From Conidiobolus incongruus B7586 (lineage: Eukaryota > Entomophthoromycota > Entomophthoromycetes > Entomophthorales > Conidiobolaceae), in the NCBI GenBank assembly GCA_000697335.1, contig JNEM01015745.1, forward strand, positions 1 through 55,305: DNA of 55,305 nt, written 5' to 3'. A model generated the notes under the pieces. The model was not told where the DNA came from, made no database searches, and saw only the letters and a program-made list of their open reading frames with translations. The translations under genes were made by a program, and so were the position numbers. Every line of letters begins with the position of its first letter. Position 1 is the first letter of the stretch. Below are positions 38,549 to 50,254 of this stretch, piece by piece.

Positions 38549-40068
38549 CTATTTCCCTATAAGTGACTTATTCTGTAACCAACAATTAAACATATCCAAA
38601 CCATTCTCCTGATTTATTGGATACATATGGCCAACATCAAATGCTTTGACAAAAGTCAACGGCTTAGATTCTCTCATTTAACCTATCATCTTGCCAGTCT
38701 GGCTATTAAGCCAAGAAACTCTCAACTGTGTAAGCTGATTCTGACCCAATCAAGGTACATTCAAAGTCTATGTCCTGTTACCCAAATATTTGCAAATGTA
38801 GTCTAAATCTCCCGTGAATACGGGCACCCTCACGCCATTGTTCAAAATTTTTGCGACAGAATAGTGTGGAGGCTTAGGATTGTCCTCAACCAATACAAAA
38901 TCCAAATTGATGTTGGTATTGGATGATTGGAATGTAATCAACTGAGTAATGTTGATTCCCAGTAGATCTCTGGCGGTATTGGAATTGAGCCAATTCTGAA
39001 TACTTGCCATTTGTTTAAATCAATCTTTCTATCCCTCACTCTCCTAAGTAATGTCATAATTACTGAAAGTCCTGTTGAAATTTGGGAAGCCTATATTTTG
39101 AAAAGTAGAAATTGTTAGCTTCCATGCGCTCTTGGAAAATTCGACAGTAATATTCTCTCATTTTGGCTTGGTATTCTAGCCTATTGATGCGCATCAATTG
39201 GCAAGTTGTAGCATTATACAATTAACCAAACTCATTATTGCAGGCTAATTCTGGAAAGTACCTAAACTGAGTCTAGTCTGCAATTCCATTCCAATGCCAA
39301 TAGATTTCAATGGAATCTCAAGCTCTTAAACGAAATTATTATAATCTAGTATCATTTCACCAGTATATGGAATGTAATGACCAGTACAAGATTCTCCAAA
39401 CATGTAAATTCAATATGTTGATATTGAGAATAAACCTCAGAGTTGAATTAAGAATTGTAATATTTGCTCACTAGCCAACCATGCAGAGTTCACTGAATAG
39501 TCAGAACTCTTTTTAACTGAAAATCCTGTACTTATTGGTTGATCAAAAAACAACAAATTGGTTCTATTATTCCAACTATAAGGATTATATCTAGGAATTT
39601 TAGAAACTGTGGAATGTACAAGAACCAATTTCAATTAAGGATCCTAATATGGAAGAACATCCAGGTCCACCATTTAAACATAGGACTGGTGGATCTCGTG
39701 AGGGATTTTCGCAAGATTCTATAAGCCAGTGGAACAGTTGGTATGAGTTTGTCATGTTGCCTACAGTGAGATATCCTATTTACTATTAAACATATTAAAT
39801 ATGTATTAATAATTGCTATATATTTAGATTACTTGATTGGCTACATATTTACAGACCTTTGACAGATCAATCTTCTTATATTGCTTATTGTTTAAAAACT
39901 GATCAAAACTTTTATTATCTTAGAACTATTAATTTTATGTGTGATTGTTATCCAAGAATTTGCAAAATCAATGAAATTTTCTAGTGTTGATGCAGAAGTT
40001 TGATTTTGATTAGACTTATCATTTTCAATACAAAAAACTAATAGGGATATCAATTTATATAATTTCAT
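38549..40068 (-). pseudogene. Serine carboxypeptidase pseudogene, divergent fifth locus
   Basis: It starts with a signal peptide (MKLYKLISLLVFC) at 40068 and shows the family order: GNMTNSYQLFHWLIES, LCLNGGPGCSS, SWNNRTNLLFFDQP, FGESCTGHYIP (nucleophile kept), VPVFTGDLDYICKYLG and FDVGHMYPINQ near the end, stopping with TAG at 38549. The intron before GYL is at the same place as in the intact genes. Pieces lie in different frames, with in-frame stops such as one after GNRT where Trp is expected and one after KMIG. Many segments are still well preserved, so the loss seems fairly recent. It belongs to a different subgroup from the 9-23 kb cluster (GNMTNSYQLF rather than DISKDKHLYF). Confidence 0.87.
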
Positions 40069-40280
40069 TATTTTAATATTTTAGAAATGAGTAAATATTA
40101 CTATGTAATGATACAGTATATATAAAAAAATATAAAAACTTATTAATTATCCTTAATCACTCTTAAATAATAGATTTTAATTTATAATCTTGCAATACAT
40201 CTATCAATGAAAGTATTATTCAATTGATAAAATTATAAACTTTGAAAAATATTTCAGTTATATCGAATCGATGAAATAAA

Positions 40281-41548
40281 TTATAGACCTCTACACCACG
40301 CCCTTCCACGTGCTAAATCGTTTCGACGACACCATTGCGAACTCCGACCATATGGTTGCTCATATTGATAGTAGGGTCACAATGGCTAGGAATCAATTTA
40401 AGAACTTGACCCAATTTGAATTGATTAGGATTGTGAAATTGATTTGAACCTTCAGGAACAACCATACTATACTTGTCACCCTGAGATATAAATATATTCC
40501 AAAGGTTGACCAGCTTCTAGAGCATGCATCCAGGGGAGGACATTATCCAAATTGAAGGATTTTAGTTCGCCATCAACAATTAATCTGGGAGAGATTTCAG
40601 ACTTTGGATTCAAACTGTTGATGCAGGAGTATATGAACAAACTCTGGTCGAACCGATTCACCAATTAATTGTCTTGATACAAATTTAAAGATTATTCAAT
40701 GCCCAGGAGCAAATAAAATCCCACCTGAGCTTCATTATAAAGGCCAGACTCGATTTCGAATTGGAAGCTTCCGGTACCCGCTCCCGTAATGATGGAGCAT
40801 GGGATATTATGCTGGTTCAAGAGCTAAACATTTTTAAGCGTTGTTTGATGGGATCAATTATATTATGGCGACGTTCCTCATAGCTGCATACACGTTGATT
40901 AGCTTCCTGATAAGTATGGATACCTTGGAAGTGAAGATGGGGCTCCTTTTTGACAATTTCTTGAACAATTTGGATGAAATCGTCGAGTGAGTCAATATCA
41001 CAGTAGTTTTGACTAACATTCACTTCAGTATAAATATTAAAACCGACATTATACTCTTTAGCGATGTGTAAGTAATCGTGAATGTTTTGAATAATATCAG
41101 CACAGATTGATAGCAATGGGTTATTTGGCTTCTGTTTGATCTGTTGAGCAACTTTACCGAGCCTTGCCAACTTGGACTCAGAGAGTATGAGGTTGGTTAA
41201 TAGAATATCCCAAATGACACTTTGATAACTTCCATTGACTAAAGCTTCAACTTCAGTCAACTTTGCGCAACAAATGCTACTAACTCCATTCTGAACTTGC
41301 AAATATGCTACAGCTGAACTCTTATGCGTCTTGAAATGTGCTCTCATTCTAATAGTAGGCTGATTTGTCAATTTATTTCCAGCTTCCTGTACAAGTCGCT
41401 TCATAATCAACAAGTTTTTTTCGAAGACTTCCAAATGAACAACTAACACGGGAATGTCTAAGTTATCGGCCGAATCTCCAATATTCACTTGGAATTTGGC
41501 TTAGTAGTGAGCTTCCAATTGATTGATTTTGCCTTAATTGATAGTCAT
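40281..41548 (-). pseudogene. Decayed D-threonine aldolase/D-serine dehydratase-like gene
   Basis: The family uses PLP, held by a Lys in an RxHxKTHK motif, and a C-terminal metal site to cleave or dehydrate D-hydroxy amino acids. The N-terminal domain is well kept from 41488 (DIPVLVVHLEVFEKN, RMRAHFKTHKS with the PLP Lys, QGIHTYQEANQ). Downstream pieces ITGAGTGSFQFEIESG, NEAQVGFYLLLG, SPRLIVDGELKSFNLDN and PSHCDPTIN (the His and Cys of the metal site) lie in different frames. Upstream, an in-frame ATG at 41548 is followed by two TAA codons where Gln would fit. At least four lesions separate the parts. The 223-aa open part alone would lack the metal-binding domain. End coordinate is approximate. 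Confidence 0.83.
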
Positions 41549-43918
41549 TTTAGAAGTTCAAGTTGAATAGGATTGATCAAGATAAGCTGCTGTGTCTATA
41601 AATCATTAACTGATTACTAAATTTTGAAAGTAGTTCGATGCCTTAATCATTCAAAAGTGACAGTTTTTTAGATTTATAACAAAGTTCGAAAATTAACCAT
41701 TAAAAAACTTGTTGACGTTTTATAAAATAGATTTTTATACTATTAACCAATCACAATTATTGATGGATGTGACCCATTACTGAGGTCAATAATCGAAATG
41801 ATACCATATAACTAAAGCGATATATTTCAGGCAATAATTAGCAATAACTTTAGAATAATTTTCAAACATTAATAGTCATATGATAGTTATGAAAAGCTTG
41901 ATTAAATTTAGATTACCATCTTCTTGAATTAACATTCCTATTTGTTAGCATATAAACGAAAGCTGCTGTTCGTAGGTTAATCAAAAAGTTTCTAATCATA
42001 TATTTGTTGATACGAGCATTGTGAGGCGAAAATAAAATCTGATAAGATATCAATCATATATGTAAATATAAATAATATATAAATAATATATAGGCACTTG
42101 TCTTACTATATATTGATATTTCAAATTTTTCATAATTGAAAATGTCATAACACCAACAATCTTCAATAGACACTGTGACCAAAAAACATTATAAGTATAT
42201 GAACAATTATTCAAGTAATTGCTTCAATAAATCGCTTTTTTATTGGTAATTATATAGCTTATTTGAAAAATTAATAATACTTGATAATGATGTAATATGA
42301 TGATATCATATTTAATAGTCAAAATATCCAGTCATTCCTCAATCAGTATATGAGATTCTAATATTCACAATTTTAAATACTAACAATGTTAATAGATTTC
42401 ATTAAATTTTGATTAAGCTAGATATATAATTTGAATCAATATTCAAATATTGCAATATAATCTGAGCCAAAATAAATAATATAAATTATATAGTATTATG
42501 ATAAAATCATAATATTTGGATTTAATAAATTGAATTATTGAAAAGGATTGGGAATATAAATAACCATAAAGTACCAATATATATTAGAGATATTTTTCAT
42601 GGTATAATGTAAATAATTCATCAAATAATTATATTTTTAAGTTATTAAATATAATATATTTTGTTGATTTATTTTTATAATAAATTTATATCAAAAATCA
42701 GTTTTTATAAGTTTTATAATAATTAAATAATTAAATAAGTTAAATTATAGATAAGTTATAATTGATCAAATAAGCATCAATTTATTTTCAAGTAATAGAA
42801 TATTCTTATTATTTCATAATTGTTGCATTTCTAAATTACCTATCCATCTCAATTTGATAGCTATGCCAATATTATTTTTAATTCAGGTTGGCTTTGTCAG
42901 TCCATAATAAAAAAAAATACTCTTTGTACTCTTTGTTAGATTTTAACTAAACCATATGTTATTCACTGAATAAGCTATTTATACTCTGAAGTGATAGTGA
43001 GAAAGAAAATTTTTCTGGATATTCTGCTATAATATCTCAATAGTAAGTAAGGTTAAAGACAGACAGAATTAATAAATAACTTACTAAATCATATTACAAG
43101 TACTTTTTTAACTATGATCTTTATTTACAAAAACTTATTACAAAACAAAACAATAATAACATCTAAATATTAATAAATTGAGATATCAACACCATTTTTT
43201 AATGATTCAATTCTGATTTATCAAAAAAGTTGATAAATTCAAATTTTTTAAATTTATTATATCATTTTGTAATATTATTATTAAGTATAAATTTTTGAAA
43301 TTATTTGTAATTTAATTTATCACATATAAGGTGCAATATAATAATCTTATCAATTGATTCAGTAAAATTTGAAATTTTATTCAAATAAATAAGTGATATA
43401 TAATTTGATATAAAAGGTATATATATTAAATAAGATCTTATATATTAATTTCAATTATTATATAGTAATTTAAATTCTATTACATATTTACGAATATTTT
43501 ATAAAATAAAATCATATGTTTAATAATATTAGATAAGGTGCTTGAATAAAAAATGTTAGTGAATTTTTGGTATAAATGTAGAATCTTAAATACTAATAAT
43601 TAGTTATTCATTAGATTAGGATTATTTAATATTATTAAAGTAAACTTCGAATATTTTATAAATGATCATGTAATAATAATAAAATATTGATAATTAATGA
43701 AAAAATTAAATAATATTTTTGTACAATCATTATATAAACATAATTATATTAATAAAGTCCAAAAATTGAATTAATGAAAAAAAGGTAATTGCTAAAAGAA
43801 TTAAAAAGGTGTTTATGATAGTAGAAGCATTCGTATAAAAATAATATTGTAAGATAAAAGACTTTATTTCAGTCTTGTAGTACACTAAATGTAAAATTAA
43901 AATTGTAATAACAATTAA
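41549..43918. other. AT-rich spacer, 2.4 kb
   Basis: No coding region, repeat or RNA gene was recognised between the aldolase-like pseudogene and the tRNA. Confidence 0.5.
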
Positions 43919-43999
43919 GACAAGATGGCCGAGTGGTTAAGGCGTGTGCCTAGAAAGCACATGGGATTTCCCGCGTAGGTTCAAATCCTGCTCTTGTCG
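43919..43999 (+). tRNA. tRNA-Ser (anticodon AGA)
   Basis: An 81-nt cloverleaf can be drawn. The acceptor arm pairs GACAAGA with TCTTGTC, discriminator G. The D arm is GCCGAGTGGTTAAGGC, the anticodon arm TGTGC-CTAGAAA-GCACA with anticodon AGA, then a long variable arm (TGGGATTTCCCG) typical of class II serine tRNAs and a T arm with GGTTCAAATCC as internal B box. It has no intron and no encoded CCA, as expected for a eukaryotic nuclear gene. It decodes UCU and, with inosine, UCC and UCA. Confidence 0.96.
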
Positions 44000-44005
44000 T
44001 TTTTT
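44000..44005 (+). terminator. RNA polymerase III terminator of the serine tRNA
   Basis: A run of six T starts directly after the discriminator base, the usual Pol III stop signal. Confidence 0.85.
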
Positions 44006-45326
44006 ACCCCTAAATATATTATTGATATTTCTGTAATATGCATTTAAATCGATATATATTTTTTTCATCCATTTATCCCCATATATATAGAATTTTTTAG
44101 GAATTTTTTTGATTATTGTGTTGAAAATGATATATATATTTAATATGTTTACAATAATTATTTTCATATATATTTAAAGTTAGTATTTTTTTTAATTAAT
44201 CTGACTAAATATAATATCTGAAAATAATTCATATAGTACTATCAAATTTTTTAATCTAATTTTCTGGTATTTTTGATTTAAATTAAATCAAATTTCTATA
44301 AAGATAATTATTTTATGAATATATCAAAAATAATACCAATTAAATTTGAATATAAGTAAAATGCACAATATTGTATTTATTTTATTTCATTTGTAAAATT
44401 ATTTATACTTATTAGATTTCATTATTAGTATTTAATAATATATATCTTAATGTAATTATTTGAAAATATGTTATATCTATTATAATATTCACCTTTTAAT
44501 ATTTTCATTGGATTTCAAATTTTTTATATATTTTAAATCATTAAAAATTAGCAAGTTTTATTTTCAAATTTAATTTTTTCCATTATCAGTTAATATATTT
44601 ATATTTCAACTTTTAGTTATATGAAAAGTGGCTTATATAATCATTTTGATAAATTATTAAACTTAATTGAGATAAAAAAGATAATATTTAATATCTTAAT
44701 TATAATAATTATCATTTTTTAAATTGATTAGAATTTTTGAAATAAGTAACTATAAAATTTAATATTAATATCCACATAAGAAAAGTCTTCTATTGACATT
44801 ATATAAAAACTATTATAATTTTTGATTTATAATTTAATATCAAAGGCAATTCACATAAACACTTTTTAAAAGATAGGATAAATATGGTATATTTTTTATT
44901 TCAGTATAAAAATCAAACTTAAAAAATATTTGTTAAATGAAGCGTAGATAAATAAATTAAATATCAAATAAGTAATATTAAGTGAATTTTGAATGTATAT
45001 ATTTATATATCAATAATTGTAGCTTATGAAAGATATTTCTTATTAAAACAATTATAAAGTGAATAGAGCTGAAAAGATAAAAAATGAAAGCAAAGGATTA
45101 TGATGAATAAATTTAAAATATGGATATGCTATTAATTAAGTGAAATTGAATAAAACAATAGTGATGAAGTTGAAATGATGATACTATAAGAGATTAATTA
45201 TAAAATGATTACTTTTAATGTTTAATTGTTTGAAATAGATTGATTTGAAAGGATGTGAGTGGGGTTGAAAGGTATGCGAATATCCCCAAAGTAGGAAATA
45301 ATCTAAAACATTTGCTTTACATATAC
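44006..45326. other. AT-rich spacer, 1.3 kb
   Basis: It lies between the tRNA and the 3' end of the E1-alpha gene; no gene was seen. Confidence 0.5.
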
Positions 45327-46673
45327 TTAGTGGAAGTACTTGATTTCAGTGGGGTCACGACCGCGAAGGAACTTGGGTTCAGTACCAGGAGCATAAACAT
45401 CGTTCCAGAAGTTTTCTAAGCTGGGTTCAGGAGAGGCCTTAGCTTCAGCAGCAGCTTGGTCAACAATCTTACGAGCTTCTTTGTCGATTTCCTTTAATTC
45501 GGCTTCAGTAGCAACATTGTGTTCCAAAATGCGGTTCTTGATACCGGTGATGGGATCGTTGTTGGATCTCATATTTTGGATTTCTTCACGGGAACGGTAA
45601 GTGGTACCGGGATCGGACATAGAGTGACCACCATAACGGTAGGTGACCATTTCCATAACAAGAGGTCCTTTGCCGCTGATAGCGTATTCACGAGCGAATC
45701 TGACAGCTTCACGAACAGCCAAGATATCCATACCATTGACACGGATACCAGGGATGTAATCACCTCTGGTGTAGTAGTCGGTAGAAGCAGAGGAACGGCT
45801 AGCGGCAGTACCCATACCATATTTGTTGTTTTCACAGACGAAAATGCATGGTAAGTTCCAGAGCTTGGCCATGTTGTAAGCTTCGAAAACTTGTCCTTGG
45901 TTAGAGGCACCGTCACCATAGAGGGCAAAAGTACATTCAGCCTTATTGTTGTACCATTGAGCAAAAGCCATACCAGCACCAACGGGAACTTGAGCACCGA
46001 CGATACCGTTACCGCCCATGAAGTTGGGAGTGAACATGTGCATAGAACCACCCTTACCATAAGAGACACCATCAACACGGCCTAAAAGTTCGGCTAAAAT
46101 ACCCTTAATAGTGGCACCGCGCATATAAGTAAAACCGTGACAACGGTAGGCAGTAATGACTTGATCTTTATCAGTAATAGCCTTTTCCATACCAACACTA
46201 ACGGCTTCCTAAACAATTGATCAATACGAATAAGCATATTTTAGGGTGGCTGATCTTGATTATACTTACTTGACCAGTGCACAAGTGACAAAAACCTCTG
46301 ATGAGTTTAGCTTTGTAAAGACCGTCAGAAGTCATTTCCATTCTTCTGACTAGGACCATTTGTTTGTACATATCGAGTAAGTCATCCTTAGTAGCAGTAA
46401 CTTCATAGTTGGGACCTTCTTGTAATTTGTGTAAATCATAGGTAGATTCAGGAAGTTGGAAAGTGTATTGATTTCTAGCAGCGAACCAGGTGGAGAATTG
46501 ACGAGCACCCTACATAGTAAATTAAGTTGTCAATTATTTGTAAACAAATATAATAGACTTAAGATTGATCAAGTATTTGATGTGAAATATCTTTTACTAT
46601 GTCATAGGAAGAATTATTGTACCTTTAAAGACTGGGAAACACGGGGAACAGAGCGGTTGACGATAGAGATCAT
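45327..46673 (-). CDS. PDA1: Pyruvate dehydrogenase E1 component subunit alpha, mitochondrial
   Basis: The E1 subunit decarboxylates pyruvate with thiamine diphosphate and transfers the acetyl group to lipoyl-E2 in the matrix. Three exons (46673-46623, 46509-46270, 46208-45327) join to 390 aa; introns are 113 and 61 nt. Presequence [17 protein letters not shown] precedes GARQFSTW, a likely cleavage region. Motifs are [29 protein letters not shown] and the ThDP motif GDGASNQG to CENNK (residues about 195-225). The phosphorylation loop [13 protein letters not shown] places Ser at 293, as in human PDHA1, so control by PDH kinase is expected; the second human site, Ser300, is Thr here. The coding sequence is visibly richer in G and C, with more biased codons than neighbouring genes, as expected for high expression. 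Confidence 0.96.
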
Positions 46674-49600
46674 AGTTGATATGAATTATTGATGATTATC
46701 AAGTAAAACGATGACCAATTCTGTTTCACTCAACAATACTAGATTCTTTTATAAAATTTTCTTAAAATCCGAATTTCAATGGGATAATCTGATTGTTATC
46801 ATTTTAAATTCCCCTAATGATTGTGTCATACAAACCTAATTCATTGTTAATTCAGTATTTTATTGGTAGAAATTTATCTCAATAGATTTATCACCCTTAA
46901 AAGGAAACAAATTACCACACTAGAGAATCCCTTCAAAATTATATCTATCATTGATTGCTATATAAAAACATATCTTATGATTCTATTCATCTATCCATAT
47001 ATTAGTTATTAATTTGATTTTAATAAATATTCATCCACTATACTTTAAAAAATCATCACTTACTACTCTGTTTACGATGAAATTATTTATTAGGTGGATA
47101 ATAGTGCTCATGATATTTTAGTATTATAGGTGGAAAGAATGATCAACTTGAATTCTCATTAATTCAGCATATGACTTGATATTCATAGCTAAAATGCTCC
47201 AACTCCTATGATTATATATGCATTTTCAGTAGTACACTCCTATTTTTAATAGTAATTCCTACTGCTTTATATAATCATAAGATCCGCTCTTAACATACCG
47301 AATTATTTAAATTAATCCCATTTTCAGATTCATTTAAACATTAACTAAACTCAAAGAGAGTCAACTATTATAATAAATAGTGGAATAGGTATATACTTAT
47401 TATTGTTTGAAATTCATATAAATATTCATTGCTGAAGTGATAATACATATTGTTCTGTATTTTTTTTAAAATTTTAAAATATTTTAATAATAAATTATAT
47501 TCAAATTCATATCTATTTTTGAGAATGTAGTAAATATTGGTTTATTTCAAATGACTGTATTTAATAATGTTATTTTAAATACATTAATATATTCTAGTTG
47601 TCAAATAATATTTGGGTAATTTGTACCTATTTTATCTTGCTTTTATTAATATTACGAAATATATAATATCATAGTATTCTATATTTTCATTTACGTTGAT
47701 TAAAATACAATACTAATATAAATTCATCAAGGTTAATATCATTTGTAATAAATTATTTGTATTATAATCAGATAAATCAATTAATTAATGTCACAGAAAT
47801 CCATTTTACCAGATGATTTCTTGGAATAATGGTCAAATTATGACTAAATTTATATTTTAATTGAAAAAATTTTTATGTTTAAAATCAAATAATATTGGTA
47901 AATATAAGTACATGTTTTTATAAAAACAAAAAATTTATTCAATCATAAGCTTTAACAGAGTTTTGCTATTAATCATTAATATAAATTTGCTTATTATCTC
48001 CAAATATATATATATTTTTGCTACACTTTTGTGAAAACAAAAGAACAAATATTTCATCATTATTGATCATTAAAACAAAACCGTATTGCAACTCAGTTAT
48101 TAATTCTATTATTGTTTATAAGGTTCAAAATATTTTAACTATAATTTTTATATATTTTGGGATTAAATTAATTTAAATGATTAAAGCTCTCGATTGTTAA
48201 GAAATATTAATAACATGATATCAACTTAAATTTATATGTTAAAATATTATACTTATAGGGTTATAAAAAAGCTAGTATATCATAAAAAAGGTTAGTCACA
48301 ACTTGTATCTTGATTTTAATTTACATTGCCAGTATCCAATGATTAATAAAATATAACTTTTGTATATTAGCTCAATCCAGATTTATAAATAGTCATTTAT
48401 TTTCATAAATTTAACAATTTATATATACTTATTTTAAAATCAATGTATTTAATTATAACATGCAATATTAATAAAAATAAAAATTCAAGAATAAATAAGT
48501 ATTTTTGAAGAATATTTTCATTTTCATTACGGTTTAACCTGTATTAAATTATATTTTATTACACTAATAAATCAAAATTTAATTTATTACATACTAATCG
48601 TTAATTCTCGAGATAAACTATTAAAACTGAAATATTATTATATAAATTTTTTACAATAATAGTATATCAAAGTAATTATTTTATATTCAAGCATATATAT
48701 TCGCTTGTTTGATTTACATATTAAGTACAATTTAGTCAGTTATAATCCTTATATTAATTTATTAAATTCACATTTAAGTGGTAATAAAGTGAATATAACA
48801 TTCAACTAATACTTTCATGATAATTTTGTCCAATTTCTATTATTGAAAATTAAGTTGAATATTAAAAGATAATTTTGAATTGAACTGTGTTACATAATTA
48901 CTTTCCTGACTATATTCATTAAACAAATATCAGATAGTCTATTAGTTAATAAATTAAAATAATATTCATGAATTTTTCAATAGCAAACTTTGATTAAAAT
49001 TGATTTATATTGAAATTTGATAAATCAAGTTTACATATTATTCAATTGCTATTAAAAGATTAAACTTAGTGATATTAATTAAATACCAAAAAATATTACA
49101 ATTACCACTTTTATTAAATAGTATTCTATAGTGAAGCATTTATAAATAAAAAAAATTTTCAATTTAATTAAAATATTTACTTATTTAAATAAATTCAACT
49201 CAATATTAAAAAAACATATACTATTATTAATATTTAATATATAATATAAATAATAAAATTGATCAAGGCTATAAAATTTGATATGTAAAACTGATAAAAT
49301 AATGATAATGTTAGTAAATAATAAAATATTAAATAAAATGGTATATGAATGATGATAATAATCAATATCATATTATATGATATTAAAATTCTTTCAATTT
49401 TTTTTAAAAATAATATATCAAATAATATCTAAAAATTATTATTTTATATATTAATAAAATTTAAAAAGGTATATTAATAGTCAAATCTATATTCAAAAAT
49501 TAATATATCCTAATAATATATATGTTTTTAATAATTTTATTTAATTAAAAAAATAATTAGTTTGATAAAATCTTTAAAATAATGAACAAATATTTAATAT

Positions 49601-50254
49601 TCGTTTCTTTCGCTTCGTAATAGTTAGACACCGTTTTTTTGGTCATAATTAATCTCAGTTTCAAAATATTAAAAATTGAATATATCGAATGAGAATCATT
49701 CATGGCATATAATTGAAAAATACTTTAAATATATACATTTTGAACATTATAATCGATTGTTCAAACTTAATTACAGATTGTAACATACAATTTTTTGAAT
49801 TTTTAAATGCTTGTTCGAAATTAGTAATAAAAAACTTATTGAGTATAAATTCAAAAATTTTAAAATTATAAAATTATAACTTAAAATATACAAAATGAAA
49901 AAATTCAGTAATAAACAAAAAGGAACAAATTGATATATAAACAATGATTAAAATTTATTAGAATTTATTAGATTAACAAATTATAAAATAATATAATACA
50001 GTATTGATTATTTAAATTGTTTCAATAAGAAAACTCCCATTTATCCTCGATTTCCAAATTGAGAATATACAATTCAATTGGCATTAAATAATTGTATAGA
50101 TTTTGATAAAAAGTAAACCAAGAATATAAAATCACTCAAATTTGAGTTTGATGTATATGGTTAGTTTAATTTTATAATATCAAAATTAGTATTATATGTG
50201 AAACACCAGGCTGCAATTTATGTATATGGATATTTCACGACGATGTTATATAAA
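46674..50254. other. AT-rich spacer, 3.6 kb
   Basis: The longest gene-free stretch of the right half. It begins with the upstream region of the E1-alpha gene. A small island of higher GC near 49610-49640 (CGTTTCTTTCGCTTCGTAAT, then a T run) stands out but does not match an RNA gene I know. Nothing else is supported. Confidence 0.45.

Noticed and set aside
21985-41548. TAA or TAG read as glutamine (alternative genetic code)
   Set aside because: The intact genes end at TAA or TAG where their families end and have no internal TAA or TAG; frame changes accompany the stops in the suspect loci, so these are pseudogenes.
43937-44167. Minus-strand ORF overlapping the tRNA
   Set aside because: It is antisense to a well-formed serine tRNA and its Pol III terminator; the rest is AT-rich spacer.
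45519-46085. Long open frames antisense and out of frame to the E1-alpha gene
   Set aside because: They are shadows of a strongly codon-biased real gene and have no family resemblance.
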